From Hyalangium versicolor (GTDB lineage: Bacteria > Myxococcota > Myxococcia > Myxococcales > Myxococcaceae): a stretch of 64,000 nucleotides of DNA. Location: positions 186,001-250,000 of the forward strand of contig NZ_JAHXBF010000021.1 of NCBI RefSeq assembly GCF_020103695.1. Reading direction: 5' to 3'. Shown piece by piece: positions 14,800 to 24,598 of the stretch; the stretch's first letter is position 1; the number at the start of each line of letters is the position of its first letter. A model generated the notes under the pieces. The model was given only the letters and a program-made list of their open reading frames with translations, was not told where the DNA came from and did no database searches. Both the position numbers and the translations under genes were made by a program.

Positions 14800-17502
14800 T
14801 CATTTCCCGAGGATGCCGCGCAGGCGCTTCTTGGTCTCTTCCTCGGCCTTCTTCTTCGCCTTCTCCTGCTCGGCCTTGGCTGCCGCCTCCAGCTTCGCCT
14901 TCTCCTCGGCGGCCTTCGCCTCCAGCTCCTTCTTCTTCTTCTCAGCCTCCTCGCGCGCGGCCTGCTCTCCACCGGTGATGACCTGCTGCACCTGCTTGCC
15001 CTTCTCGCCCAGCAGCTGCCCGGCCAGCCCCGCCGCCGCCTGCTTCGCGATGGCCGTCACCGCCGGCTTCACGTCCAGCCCCGTCACCTCCGGGCTCCAC
15101 GCCGGACCCGTCACCTTCAGCGTCACGGGGATGGCCTCGCCTGGAGTCACCTTCCCCAGCGTGAGCTTGTTGATGGTCTGCGGCGTCAGGTCCACCGTGC
15201 CGTTCAGATCCAGCACGCCATCCAGCCGGATGCCGCCCTCGAACTTCATGGCCGCCTCCGGCCGCGTCCAGGTGATGGGCTTCTCCAACTGCGCCACGCC
15301 GTTCTTGATCTCCACGCCGAATGGCAGGTTCTCGCCCAGTGACGTCAGGTCCCCGCTCTGGAGCGCCTTGGCCGTGAAGGGCAGCGCCTTGGCCAGGGGC
15401 TCGGAGACCTTGGAGAGCACGTCCACACCCAGGAACGAGCTGTCCTCCAGGTTGCCGTTGATGGCGCCCAGCAGCGTCTCCTTGAGCTTGTCCGGCGTGT
15501 AGCCCACACCCTGCAGGTCCACGTTCCCGTTGAACTTGCCCGTCATCACCTTCTTCGGCGTGCGCGAGGCCAGCACTTGGCCAACGTCCACCTTCTGCAT
15601 CTGCACCTTCGCCGTGAACGGGCGCTTCTCTGGCAGAGGCCCCAGGTTCACCTGCGTGCCGTCCGCCACCACCGTGCCGCCGTAGGCCACCGTGGAGAAC
15701 TTCTCGATCTTGATCAGGTCATCCACCATGGTGATGTGGGCCACCATGTTGGACATGTCCATCTCGCTGTAGCGCAGCGAGGCCACCTGGAACTTCATGT
15801 CCCCGCGGTACCCGTTGAAGCGCGTCGCATCGGCCGAGGGCGCCGGCAGCACGCCGTTGTTGCGCGCCATCACCTCTTCGTCCTTCATCAGCAGCGCGTC
15901 CGCGTTCAGCCGCTGCGCCTTCATGTCCAGGGCGAAGCCCGTCGTCTGCTTCTTGCCCGTGCCCGCCAGCGCCACCGAGGCCGTGCCGCTCAGCGTGTCC
16001 TCCAGCACGTTCGCCGTGAGCTGGCTGACGTCCACCTTCATCCCATCCTTCGTGGGCTGGTACGTACCCGCCGCCGTCACGCCGAGCCGCTGCCCCGGCC
16101 CCTTGTTCAGCAGCAGGCCCGGGCGCAGGTCCGCGCCGTCCAGGTTCGCCTTCGCGTTGAAGCGCAGCGCCCCGCCGCTGGCCGCCGCACCGGCGATGCT
16201 CGCCGTGAGCTGCATCGCCGCCCCCGCCTCCTTGGAGAGCTGCTCGGGCACGCGCAGCCGCACCGGCGTCAGGTCCACCTCCAGGTTCAGCGCCTGCGCC
16301 TCCTGCGTGCCGCTGCCCTTCACCGAGAGCCCCACCGGCCCGGCGATCATCCCGTTGAGCTGCTTCTTCAGCGGCGGGTAGTACTCCGTGAGCACCGCCG
16401 GATCCAGGTCATGGCTCGTCAGCTCGAAGCCCTCTACCGCGGGCGAGCCTCCCAGCATCCCCTTCACCTTGCCCTTGCCGCTGATCCCCGCGGGCCCGAA
16501 GTCCAGCTTGAACCGATCCAGCGCCAGGTCTCCAGCCGCCAGGTCCGCCTTCACATCCGTGTCCAACACCACGTCCAGCGCCTTGCCGCCCTCGGCGCCC
16601 GCGAACTTCAGCCCCAGCGCCTTGATGACGCCATCCAGCCGCGTGGCGCCCTTGCCTCCGGGCACCGCGCCGCCCAGCTCCGCCTTCCAATCCGCCGTCA
16701 GCGTACCCGCTTGGAAGCCCACGCTCGGCGGCAGGTACGGGCCGAGCGGCGCCAGGTCGATGCTCTCGGCCTTCAGCGTGACGCGCTCCGGCGTGGGAAT
16801 CAGCGTGGGAGGCAGCGGCGAGGCCCCCAGCGTCACGAAGAAATTCTGCTTCTGCGCCAGCACCGCCGCCGCCAGCGTCACCTCCAGCGGCTCGCCCACG
16901 CGCAGGTCCTTCACCTCGATGTCCAGGTCCGAGATGGCCAACTCCTGCGCCTTGCTCCCGGAGCGATCCACGAAGCGGATGGTGCCGTCGGTGAGCGCGG
17001 CCCGCTCCACGCGGACGCCGGACAGGTCCGTGGGCGGCTTCTCCTCCTCGGGCTTCTCCTCCTCCGGCTTCTGCTGCTGGGCCAGCTTGTCCATCAGCCG
17101 CTGCACGTTGGTGGTGCCGTCCGCCAGGCGAATGACGTTGACGGTGAGCCCTGTCACCTCGGCGTTGAGCACCTGGATGTCCTTGCCCTTCGAGCGCAGC
17201 AGCGGCATGGCCGCCACGCGCACGTCCAGGTTCTTCAGCTGCGTCAGCGGCAGCTCCTCGCCCTCGGCGGGGCCCACGGTGACGTCATCCACGTCCACGC
17301 CCACGTGAGGGAATAGCTTCGTGGAGATGTCTCCAATCTCCACCGGGCGCCCCAACTGCTGTGAGAGCGTGGCCGCCTGCGCGCGCGCTTGCGTCAGCAG
17401 GATGGCATCCAGCCGCCACAGCACGATGGCCACCACGGCCACCAGCACGACGACAATGCCCCCGAGCACATAGGGCCAGCGCCTCTTCTTCTGAGCCTCC
17501 AT
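14800..17502 (-). CDS. AsmA family inner-membrane-anchored protein
   Basis: 900 residues. A basic N-terminus and one membrane segment (~9-30) are followed by LGRPVEIGDISTKLFPHVGVDVDDV, the typical AsmA opening, and by repeated beta-strand-rich blocks in the periplasm. A Glu/Pro/Lys linker sits at ~145-160. The C-terminal region (LNGTVDLTPQTINKLTLGKVTPGEAIPVTLKVTG) matches the AsmA C-terminal module and the protein ends in an Ala/Glu/Lys coiled coil (~835-900). AsmA-like proteins bridge inner and outer membranes and influence lipid transport. Stands alone on its strand, with a hairpin after it. Confidence 0.88.
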   Translation of the reverse strand: MEAQKKRRWPYVLGGIVVVLVAVVAIVLWRLDAILLTQARAQAATLSQQLGRPVEIGDISTKLFPHVGVDVDDVTVGPAEGEELPLTQLKNLDVRVAAMPLLRSKGKDIQVLNAEVTGLTVNVIRLADGTTNVQRLMDKLAQQQKPEEEKPEEEKPPTDLSGVRVERAALTDGTIRFVDRSGSKAQELAISDLDIEVKDLRVGEPLEVTLAAAVLAQKQNFFVTLGASPLPPTLIPTPERVTLKAESIDLAPLGPYLPPSVGFQAGTLTADWKAELGGAVPGGKGATRLDGVIKALGLKFAGAEGGKALDVVLDTDVKADLAAGDLALDRFKLDFGPAGISGKGKVKGMLGGSPAVEGFELTSHDLDPAVLTEYYPPLKKQLNGMIAGPVGLSVKGSGTQEAQALNLEVDLTPVRLRVPEQLSKEAGAAMQLTASIAGAAASGGALRFNAKANLDGADLRPGLLLNKGPGQRLGVTAAGTYQPTKDGMKVDVSQLTANVLEDTLSGTASVALAGTGKKQTTGFALDMKAQRLNADALLMKDEEVMARNNGVLPAPSADATRFNGYRGDMKFQVASLRYSEMDMSNMVAHITMVDDLIKIEKFSTVAYGGTVVADGTQVNLGPLPEKRPFTAKVQMQKVDVGQVLASRTPKKVMTGKFNGNVDLQGVGYTPDKLKETLLGAINGNLEDSSFLGVDVLSKVSEPLAKALPFTAKALQSGDLTSLGENLPFGVEIKNGVAQLEKPITWTRPEAAMKFEGGIRLDGVLDLNGTVDLTPQTINKLTLGKVTPGEAIPVTLKVTGPAWSPEVTGLDVKPAVTAIAKQAAAGLAGQLLGEKGKQVQQVITGGEQAAREEAEKKKKELEAKAAEEKAKLEAAAKAEQEKAKKKAEEETKKRLRGILGK

Positions 17503-17713
17503 CGCTTGCTACCTCCTCCTACAACCAGACCCGCAGCCTCCGGCGCGGCTCGGGTGACCTGTCGGGGCCGGAACCTAACCACCTTTGGTAACTCCTACAG
17601 CCCCTGACGTGAGGGGATGCGAAAGAGTTCAAGGTTCTCGGGGTAAGGAGGGGTAGCAGGGATGCTCAGCGAGCGGGCTCGCCAGGGCTGGAATCCATTG
17701 AAGGGCCGGGCGC

Positions 17714-20278
17714 TCAGGCGGTCCAGTAGTAGCTCCACTTGAGCATCACCGCATCCGTAGCGGGGCCGGCGAACAGGCGCCGGGGCCGCAGAGTGGCGGG
17801 CGGCACGTCTCCGTCGGGAGTGGGCAGCCCCAGCTGCGAGCGCGTGTAGACGAAGAAGAGGGTGGAGCCCAGCCGGTACTCCCAGCGCAGCACCAGGTTG
17901 AGGTTGAGCGCCACGTCATAGAAGTTGTCCGCCTGGCCCTCGGTGGGCTTCATGTCCGAGAAGCGGATGGTGCGGCGGCTCGCGTCGGACTCGGCCTGGA
18001 AGAAGGGGCCGTACACGCCATAGTCGCTGAAGAGCTGGGCATAGCCCTGCAGCGTGAGGTTCGGGCTCAGCACCCACTGCTGGCGCAGGGTGACGGAGAG
18101 GAAGTTGGACTGGAGGTCTCCCAGAAGGAAGCCGAACTCCCCCACCCGGTCCACGAAGCGGGGGGAGAACTCGGTGCGATCCACCTCCAGCTCCAGGCGC
18201 GTCTCCAGCGCCGGGTGGGGCCGCATCGAGAGGGCCAGCTCTCCGCCCCAGCCCCAGGCGCCGGGGGAGGGGCCTCGCTCGTGGTGGCCCACGACGACGT
18301 AGCCGTTGGCCGAGAGCGGCCGATTGCCATTGGTCTCCCAGAAGATGTCGGCGAAGGTGCTGAGCTCCTGTTGCAGCGGCACGCCCGTGTCATCCAGCTC
18401 GCGGATGTCGTAGCCGCCCATGTTCGCGCCGCACTCCACACCGATCAGATCGAAGCTGGGCAGCATGATCCCGGAGTTGAAGTTCACCCAGCTGCCCCGA
18501 TTCACGGCGCGCCCGTCCGTGGTCCAGCCCGAGCCGCCATTGAGGTTGACGAAGAGCTCCTTGAGCGGGCCGATGCCGTTGGGCCGCTGGTAGCGCAGCC
18601 CGAAGCGGGGCGCGTGCTGGTTCTGGGTCCGCTGGTAGCCGGTGGCGTTCAAGTCCAGCGTGGGCGTGGCGAAGTCGTAGCCCACGTCCCAGCGGAAGCC
18701 CTCGCCGCCCATCTTCCCCGCGCGCAGGTAGCCGCCGTAGCCCGCGGAGCCCGGACGCAGCACCGTGCCGTCCGGCAGGAGGCGCTCGGGCAGCCCGCCC
18801 ACCGTGCGGCTGGCGCTCATCTGTCCCAGCACGCTGTACTCGCTGTTGGCGGTCTTCACATCGAAGTCCGCCGCGGCCGCAATGCCTCCGCGGGCCAGAC
18901 ACTCCGCGGGTTGATCCTCCTCGTCCAGCGCGGCCTCCTCGGCCGTGCAGCCCCGGACCAGCGGGGTGGCCGAGGCGAAGGTGCCGCCGATGCGCGAGTT
19001 GCTCCCCACCGCGCCTCGGGCCACAGCAGCCAGGAAGTTGGTGGGAGGCAGCGGGTTGGTGGGCAGCGCGCTGTCGGGGCCCATGTGCAGCGGCCGGGCC
19101 GAGTGCAGGCGCCAGCGCCGATCCGGGTGATCCTCGTCCTGCTCCCGCCAGGGGCCGGTGACGAGCGCATCCAGCACGCCGATCTCCACCCCTCGGGTGA
19201 CGGTGCCGGTGAGCTTCGCCGCGCCGAGGATGGGCGTCTCCAGGCCGATGCGCCGCGAGTAGAAGAGGGACTGGGAGACGGTGCCCGTCTCGTAGCCCAC
19301 GGCCTGGAAGAGCTCCAGGCCCTGCGTGAAGAAGGTGCGCTTCTCCGGGAAGAAGGCCTCGAAGGTGGACAGGTTGAGGATGAGCTGATCGGCCTCCACC
19401 TGCCCGAAGTCCGGGTTGAAGGTGGCGTTGAGCGCCAGGTCGCTGCTGAGTGAGGCCTTCAAGTCCAACCCCACATCCAGCGTCGGATCCCACATGCGCG
19501 GGTGGGGCAGGGACTCGTCCGAGAACTGGGGCCTCAGGGCGCTGCGCGTGGCCAGGTACGGCACCAGCTCCAGCGCGCGCCGGGGCTTGACGCCCTGCAT
19601 GCCCGTGAGGTGCCCCAGCCGCGACACGTTCGCATTGCTGGTGCGCGGGTTGTCCACGGATTCGATCTCCTCGTTGAGCCGGGCGATCTGCCGGCGCACG
19701 GAGAAGCCCCACGTCTGCACCTCGGCATCGGGGAAGCGCAGCACGGACAGGGGGATGGCGAACTCGGCGGCCCACCCATCCGGCAGGGCGCTCGTGGCGC
19801 CGTCCCACACGCCGTCCCAGTCCGCGGTGTAATTGCGATCGTCGAAGAAGAGCCCGTCCCCGTGCACGCCGCCCGCCGTCAACGTGAAGGCGTACGCGGT
19901 GCGGTGATCATGCGTGGAGTCGATGATGAGCTGCACCTGGTCCGTGGTGAGCGTGGTGTCCCGCCGGCCCAAACGCCTATCGATGAGTTGCGGCTTCGAG
20001 TCCCGGGCAATGACACCGAAGTAGACGTAGTCCGAGTCGTAGAGGATGCGCAGCTCGGTGCGCTCGCTGGGAGTGCCGCCGGCGGTGGGGAAGCGCTGGA
20101 CGAAGGCATCGAAGAGGGGGGCGTTCGCCCAGCAGTCCTCGTCCAGCTTCCCGTCGATGTGGATGGAGCCGTGCTTGGGAGCCGACGGGATGAACTGATT
20201 GCGGCCGGGCCCTTCCACCGCCGCGTGGGCTGCCATGGCGGACAGCAGCATCGCGAGCCCCAGCCCCTGGCGCAGCAT
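17714..20278 (-). CDS. Exported DUF5916-type protein with N-terminal CBM9-like domain
   Basis: 854 residues from the ATG at 20278, which follows an AGGGGG site and starts a good signal peptide (LGLAMLLSAMAAHA). Residues ~25-190 form a carbohydrate-binding family 9-like beta sandwich (IDGKLDEDCW, LYDSDYVYFGV, FFDDRNYTADWDGVW). The rest contains FNPDFGQVEADQLILNLSTF and FFPEKRTFF, hallmarks of DUF5916, and then an outer-membrane beta-barrel with alternating aromatic residues. Members are thought to sit in the outer membrane; substrate unknown. A longer start is open upstream but would precede the signal peptide. Confidence 0.85.
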   Translation of the reverse strand: MLRQGLGLAMLLSAMAAHAAVEGPGRNQFIPSAPKHGSIHIDGKLDEDCWANAPLFDAFVQRFPTAGGTPSERTELRILYDSDYVYFGVIARDSKPQLIDRRLGRRDTTLTTDQVQLIIDSTHDHRTAYAFTLTAGGVHGDGLFFDDRNYTADWDGVWDGATSALPDGWAAEFAIPLSVLRFPDAEVQTWGFSVRRQIARLNEEIESVDNPRTSNANVSRLGHLTGMQGVKPRRALELVPYLATRSALRPQFSDESLPHPRMWDPTLDVGLDLKASLSSDLALNATFNPDFGQVEADQLILNLSTFEAFFPEKRTFFTQGLELFQAVGYETGTVSQSLFYSRRIGLETPILGAAKLTGTVTRGVEIGVLDALVTGPWREQDEDHPDRRWRLHSARPLHMGPDSALPTNPLPPTNFLAAVARGAVGSNSRIGGTFASATPLVRGCTAEEAALDEEDQPAECLARGGIAAAADFDVKTANSEYSVLGQMSASRTVGGLPERLLPDGTVLRPGSAGYGGYLRAGKMGGEGFRWDVGYDFATPTLDLNATGYQRTQNQHAPRFGLRYQRPNGIGPLKELFVNLNGGSGWTTDGRAVNRGSWVNFNSGIMLPSFDLIGVECGANMGGYDIRELDDTGVPLQQELSTFADIFWETNGNRPLSANGYVVVGHHERGPSPGAWGWGGELALSMRPHPALETRLELEVDRTEFSPRFVDRVGEFGFLLGDLQSNFLSVTLRQQWVLSPNLTLQGYAQLFSDYGVYGPFFQAESDASRRTIRFSDMKPTEGQADNFYDVALNLNLVLRWEYRLGSTLFFVYTRSQLGLPTPDGDVPPATLRPRRLFAGPATDAVMLKWSYYWTA

Positions 20279-20370
20279 GTCAATCCCCCTGATCTCGCGC
20301 ACAGATGGTCCGTGACGACTCGTGAGCTTCCCGGGTGCGGCACGCAGAACGTACGAGAGTACCATCCATT

Positions 20371-21360
20371 TCACGGTTTCTTTCGTGTGTCACTCCCACC
20401 CTTGCGGCCAGACAGGGAGCGCATGAATTCCGAGTCGATTCCGTGAATACGCAGGCTGATCAGCTCTTTCGATGTGACATCTGGATAACCCATGCCGCGG
20501 ATTTCCTGGATGAACTGGGGTGTCACGCCGTGGATGCGGAAGGCCATCAGGTCGTCCTGGGAGATGGAGGAAAAGCCCATTCCACGGATCTCCTGGACGA
20601 ACTGGGGTGTCACGCCGTGGATGCGCAGGGCGGTGAGGCCGTCCGGCGACAAATCCTTGAACCCGAGCGCGCGCATCTCCCGGATGAACTGGGGCGTCAC
20701 GCCGTGGATGCTCATGGCTTTCAGGTCCTCGATGTCCAGGTTCTTGTAGCCCTCGGCGGCCAGCTCGCGGATGCGCTCGGGCGTCACGCCGTGGATGCGG
20801 CATTGGACGAGCTGCTGGAGGGACAGCTTCGTGTAGCCGAGCGAGCCGAGTGTCCGGATGAACTCGGGCGTCACGTTGAAGATGCCCACCTCGATCAGCT
20901 CCTTGAGGGGTATGTCCTTGTACCCGAGCGCCGCCAGCTCCTTCACCCGCGCGGTGGTGATGTCGAAGAGGGCGAGCGTGTAGTGCTCGTCCGGGGTGAG
21001 CTTCGGGTAGCCCAGGGAGGCCATGGCCTTGGCGTAGGACTCGCTGGGCTCGAACTGGTAGTGGCCCGCGCCCTGTCCGTTGGCGAAGCTGCCCTGGAAC
21101 TGGAAGGTGCCCGCCTCGCGCCGCAGCTGGAAGGGGGCCGTGCTGCCCTCGCTGGTGGACAGGCCCTGGAAGGCCGCGAGGGGGATCTGCGTGCTCATCT
21201 GTCCGCGGTGCTCGCCCTGGGTGGTGCGGAGCGAGAGCTCGAGCTGGTTCTCCTCCACGCTGGCCGACCAGGTGCCGTTGTGCGTGGGAGCGGCGAGCGC
21301 GGGCGCGGCCACCAGGAGCAGCGCGGCGAGGAGGGGGAGGAAAGGCTGCTGCGATTTCAT
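20371..21360 (-). CDS. Exported protein made of ~28-residue helical repeats
   Basis: 329 residues from the ATG at 21360, preceded by GGAG. A signal peptide (LLAALLLVAAPALA) is followed by a ~100-residue beta-rich domain (THNGTWSASVEENQLELSL) and then about eight tandem repeats of the pattern GVTPxFIxxMRALGFxxL with SxDxLxALRIH. At DNA level the phrase GGTGTCACGCCGTGGATGCG recurs every 84 bp (near 20519, 20603 and, with a change, 20687). The same repeat forms the extracytoplasmic tail of the upstream M56 sensor protease, suggesting that the two proteins share a ligand or bind each other. It is the third gene of the BlaI/M56 operon. Confidence 0.82.
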   Translation of the reverse strand: MKSQQPFLPLLAALLLVAAPALAAPTHNGTWSASVEENQLELSLRTTQGEHRGQMSTQIPLAAFQGLSTSEGSTAPFQLRREAGTFQFQGSFANGQGAGHYQFEPSESYAKAMASLGYPKLTPDEHYTLALFDITTARVKELAALGYKDIPLKELIEVGIFNVTPEFIRTLGSLGYTKLSLQQLVQCRIHGVTPERIRELAAEGYKNLDIEDLKAMSIHGVTPQFIREMRALGFKDLSPDGLTALRIHGVTPQFVQEIRGMGFSSISQDDLMAFRIHGVTPQFIQEIRGMGYPDVTSKELISLRIHGIDSEFMRSLSGRKGGSDTRKKP

Positions 21361-21454
21361 GACTTGGGCTCCTTCGAGCAAGGCACGGCCCTGCGGCGCG
21401 CGCTCGGGAGAGCGCGGCCGTGGGCACGGGCGTGGGTGGGAGGGGAGAGGGGGA

Positions 21455-23554
21455 CTACTTCTTCTGCTGCATGCGGCGGATGAAGTCCGCGTCGATGCCG
21501 CTGGTGCGCAGGCGGACCAGCGCATCCACGGAGAGGTTCGTCAGGCCGGCGTCGCGCATCTGCTGGATGAAGCCCGTGTCCACGCCGATGGCGCGCAGCT
21601 CGACGAGCTCTTCGGCGGAGACATCCTTCAGGCCGGCGTCACGCAGCATGCCGATGTAGCTCGGGGTGACGCCCACGGCCTGGAACTGCACGAGCGTGTC
21701 CGCGTCGAGCTTCGAGTAGCCCACCTTGGACAGCTCGGCGATGGTCTCCGGCTTGACGCCCACGGCGCGCATCTGGGTCAGCTGCTCCAGATCCAGGCCC
21801 GTGTAGCCGGCGGCCTTCAGCCCGCGCAGGTAGGCCTCGTCCACGCCCACGGCGCGAGCGGCGGTGAGCTGGTCCGCGTCGAGCTTCGTGAAGCCCAGGG
21901 CCTTCATCTGGTCGATCCAGGCCGGGGTGACGTTCAGGTGCTTCATGGCCACCAGCTCGTCGGCGGGGACCTTCTGGCCGAAGCGGGCGTTCATCTCCTT
22001 CACGTACTCGGGGGTGATGCCCGCGTGGCCGAACTGCATCAGGTTGCCCACGGTGGGTTCATAGCCCATGCCCTTCACCGTCTCGACAGTCTCCGGAGAG
22101 ACGCCCGCCACCTTCAGCGCGACGAGCTGATTCACCGAGAGCGGGCCCTTGCCCACGATCGTCTCCTCATCCACGTCGTCCTCGTCGTCCTTCCAATCGG
22201 GGTGCGGCTGGGGATTGGGGTTCGGGTTCACATGGACCTGCGGGTTCACATGGACCTGCGGGTTGAGCTGGGGCTGTGGGGCCGCGGCCATCTCACGTAC
22301 GGGAACCTGGGCGGGAGCCGCAGCGGCAGGGGGAACTGTCACCGGCTCCGGGACGGGATCGGCCAGGGGCGCGATGACGGATGGAGCGGTCAGCTTCTCG
22401 ATGAGAGACGAGGCTGAGGATGAGGATGAGGATGAGGAGGCCGGGCTCGCGGCGAGCACGGTGCCAGCCTCGCGGGCCGGGATCATCAGGACGGTGACGG
22501 GAGCTGCCACCGCCAGACTGCTCACCAGCGTGAGGACGGAGGCGCCCGCCACCCAGCGCGAGGAGCATCGCGAGGCGGGAGAGAGCACCAGCCGGCGCAC
22601 GCGCTCCGGCAGCGAGCCGCCCAGCGCGGACATGGCGGGGCTCGGTGCGAGGGAGGGCATCACACGAAGCCCCTCCAGCGCGGTGAGGGCTCGGGCGTAG
22701 GAGAGGGAGTTGCCACTGGCGCCGGCGGCGATGTCATCGCAGCAGTGCTCGCGCTCCACGCGGATGACGTGGGACACCCACCAGACGGCCGGGTGGTAGA
22801 AGAGCAGCGTCTCCACGAGCGTCTGCGCCAGGTTCACCGCGAAGTCGTAGCGGCGGATGTGGGCCAGCTCGTGGGCGAGGATCATCTCGAGCTGCCGCGC
22901 GGGCAGGCCGGTGAGGGCGGAGGCGGGCAGCAGCACCACGGGGCGCAGCCAGCCCACGGCCGAGGGCACCTCCAGCGTCGCGGACTGGAGCAGGCGCACC
23001 GCGCGTTTCAGCCCCAGGCGGTGGGAGAGCGCCTCCAGCCGTTCCTGCCACTCGACGGGAGCGGGAGCCGACGCGTGAACCAACCGGCGCAGGCGCATCC
23101 AGCTCGCGAGCAGCCGCAGCGAGCACAGGGCCACGCCCACGCCCCATGCGAGCACGAGCCAGGGCAGGTTCTGTCCGACGAGTGAGAGGGCCCGTTCCAT
23201 CAGGGGCTCGGATTCGGACGCGGATGCCACCACGGGCGCCGTGACTGAGGAGGACTTGCGAGGCGCCAGGGCTCGCGGAGCCATGGGACTGGCCGGGTTC
23301 GACACTTCGATCCTGGCCGCAGTGAAGGAGGGCGCCGCGGTCCGCTCCGACGCGGTGCTGTAGTGGCGCCAGCCTGTGGCGACAGGGAGCGCGAGCATCA
23401 TCACCAGCGCGCCACAAGCCAGACCATAGCGGGCGGTGGCGGCACGGCGGCCGAGCACGCGCAGCGCCAGCGCCAACACCGCCGCGACGAGCGTGCCCTG
23501 CCACAGCAGATGCAGCAGCGCCCAGCCCAGGGACTCCAGGACGAAACCGCTCAT
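21455..23554 (-). CDS. BlaR1/MecR1-type M56 sensor metalloprotease with repeat tail
   Basis: 699 residues. Several N-terminal membrane segments flank the zinc site HELAH (228-232) with a third ligand in the EREHCCD stretch (~267). A last membrane segment (~350-375) leads to a Pro-rich extracytoplasmic linker (~380-455, NPQVHVNPQVHV) and eight ~28-residue repeats (~470-699). Classical BlaR1 carries a penicillin-binding domain there; here it is replaced by the repeats also found in the downstream exported protein. It overlaps the BlaI gene by 4 bp. By analogy it cleaves or triggers release of the BlaI repressor when the tail senses its signal, which is probably not a beta-lactam. Confidence 0.88.
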   Translation of the reverse strand: MSGFVLESLGWALLHLLWQGTLVAAVLALALRVLGRRAATARYGLACGALVMMLALPVATGWRHYSTASERTAAPSFTAARIEVSNPASPMAPRALAPRKSSSVTAPVVASASESEPLMERALSLVGQNLPWLVLAWGVGVALCSLRLLASWMRLRRLVHASAPAPVEWQERLEALSHRLGLKRAVRLLQSATLEVPSAVGWLRPVVLLPASALTGLPARQLEMILAHELAHIRRYDFAVNLAQTLVETLLFYHPAVWWVSHVIRVEREHCCDDIAAGASGNSLSYARALTALEGLRVMPSLAPSPAMSALGGSLPERVRRLVLSPASRCSSRWVAGASVLTLVSSLAVAAPVTVLMIPAREAGTVLAASPASSSSSSSSASSLIEKLTAPSVIAPLADPVPEPVTVPPAAAAPAQVPVREMAAAPQPQLNPQVHVNPQVHVNPNPNPQPHPDWKDDEDDVDEETIVGKGPLSVNQLVALKVAGVSPETVETVKGMGYEPTVGNLMQFGHAGITPEYVKEMNARFGQKVPADELVAMKHLNVTPAWIDQMKALGFTKLDADQLTAARAVGVDEAYLRGLKAAGYTGLDLEQLTQMRAVGVKPETIAELSKVGYSKLDADTLVQFQAVGVTPSYIGMLRDAGLKDVSAEELVELRAIGVDTGFIQQMRDAGLTNLSVDALVRLRTSGIDADFIRRMQQKK

Positions 23555-23937
23555 GGCTCCACCTCCTGCTCCAGGGAATCGAGGAGGCGGCGCAATTCGG
23601 CCAGCTCCTCGGGGGAAGTCTTCTTCGAGGACAGTGCCTGCATGGCGAGCTGGGCCGGCGAGCCGCCGAAGGCGCGGTCCACCAGATCCACCACGAGCTG
23701 GCGCTGCGTCTTCTGCTGCGTCACGCGCGAGCTGTAGACGTGGGCTCGCTGGGACTCATCTCTCACCACGAGTCCCTTCTCGGTCATGATCTGCATCAGC
23801 TTGAGGACGGTGGTGTAGCCGCTTCCGTCCTGGAGGGCCTCGTGCACTTCTCGCACGGTGCTCGGCCCGCGCTCCCACAGCGCGCGGAGAATGGCCAGCT
23901 CCGCATCGGTGGGTCTCGGTAGCTTCGATTCGCTCAT
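23551..23937 (-). CDS. BlaI/MecI/CopY family repressor
   Basis: 128 residues from the ATG at 23937 (GAGGGAG site upstream; ATG 23958 is an alternative). It has the BlaI winged helix: PTDAELAILRALWERGPSTVREV, then GYTTVLKLMQIMTEKGLV, and a C-terminal dimerisation helix pair. It is the first gene of the BlaI / M56 / repeat-protein operon. Two phased TACGAA-N4-TTCGTA-type palindromes just upstream are the likely operator, so the operon is probably autorepressed. Confidence 0.92.
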   Translation of the reverse strand: MSESKLPRPTDAELAILRALWERGPSTVREVHEALQDGSGYTTVLKLMQIMTEKGLVVRDESQRAHVYSSRVTQQKTQRQLVVDLVDRAFGGSPAQLAMQALSSKKTSPEELAELRRLLDSLEQEVEP

Positions 23938-23972
23938 GACTCCCTCGGCGTCCATCGTTACCCGGATGAATA

Positions 23973-24009
23973 TACGAAGGGGTTCGTAGATGTCAACGAA
24001 GGTCTTCGT
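23973..24009. promoter_or_regulatory. Two phased palindromes, likely BlaI operator
   Basis: TACGAA-GGGG-TTCGTA at 23973-23988 and ACGAA-GGTC-TTCGT at 23996-24009, centres 22 bp apart (two helical turns), 35 bp upstream of the BlaI start. Two tandem palindromes before a BlaI gene are the usual arrangement of bla/mec operators, though the half-site differs from the staphylococcal TACA-TGTA. Confidence 0.75.
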
Positions 24010-24163
24010 AGATGGGGCGGGGCGAGGTGTATCGACGGGTGGGCAGGGGAGCCTTTGAGCCTGGTTGTCCACCAGGCACGGGTGGCTTGGTACCCGAGGT
24101 GGGGGTTCCCGAGGGAGGAGGGGTGATCCACCTTCCGGAGAGCATCAGACTCTGGAGGCGCCG

Positions 24164-24457
24164 ATGGCGGAGACGACCACCGACAAGACGGAGAAGCAGG
24201 CAGCGGGGAAGCGCGGGGCGCGAGGCTCGAAGCGGAGCACGGGGCGCATCCAGGTGCGTCGGGACACGGCGGGGTACACGGCGGCGGCGCAGGAGCAGGC
24301 CGCGCGGGTGCGCGAGGAGATCGACTCGGCGCTGGCGGATGGGCAGCGGATCCGCGCGGAGATCGAAGCGCGCATCGAGACGCAGTGGCACAACAAGCCC
24401 GCGCCGCAAGCGGCTGCGCCGGCCAGGGGTGGGCGCCGTCGCCGCGAGAAGGCCTGA
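24164..24457 (+). CDS. Small basic helical protein
   Basis: 97 residues after a GGAGG site. Lys/Arg-rich and low in hydrophobics, with a central helix (EQAARVREEIDSALADGQRIRAEI) and basic ends (GKRGARGSKR, GGRRRREKA). Composition suggests a nucleic-acid-associated or disordered protein. No family recognised; codon bias is typical of the window. Confidence 0.6.
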   Translation: MAETTTDKTEKQAAGKRGARGSKRSTGRIQVRRDTAGYTAAAQEQAARVREEIDSALADGQRIRAEIEARIETQWHNKPAPQAAAPARGGRRRREKA

Positions 24458-24598
24458 GCCGGGGTAGGACGTTCGGCGCGGTGATGAGGCTTGTCGGCGC
24501 TGTCCACGGCGTTGACAGCCGAGGGGCCTGAGCCGGGCAGCGGAGAAGGAAGATCAGGCACTTGCGCGCTGGCCATGGGGTTGCAGTGGGGCCGGTGC

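Noticed and set aside
20515..20710. CRISPR-like array from the 84-bp periodic sequence
   Set aside because: The period comes from coding repeats of one protein; there are no unique spacers.
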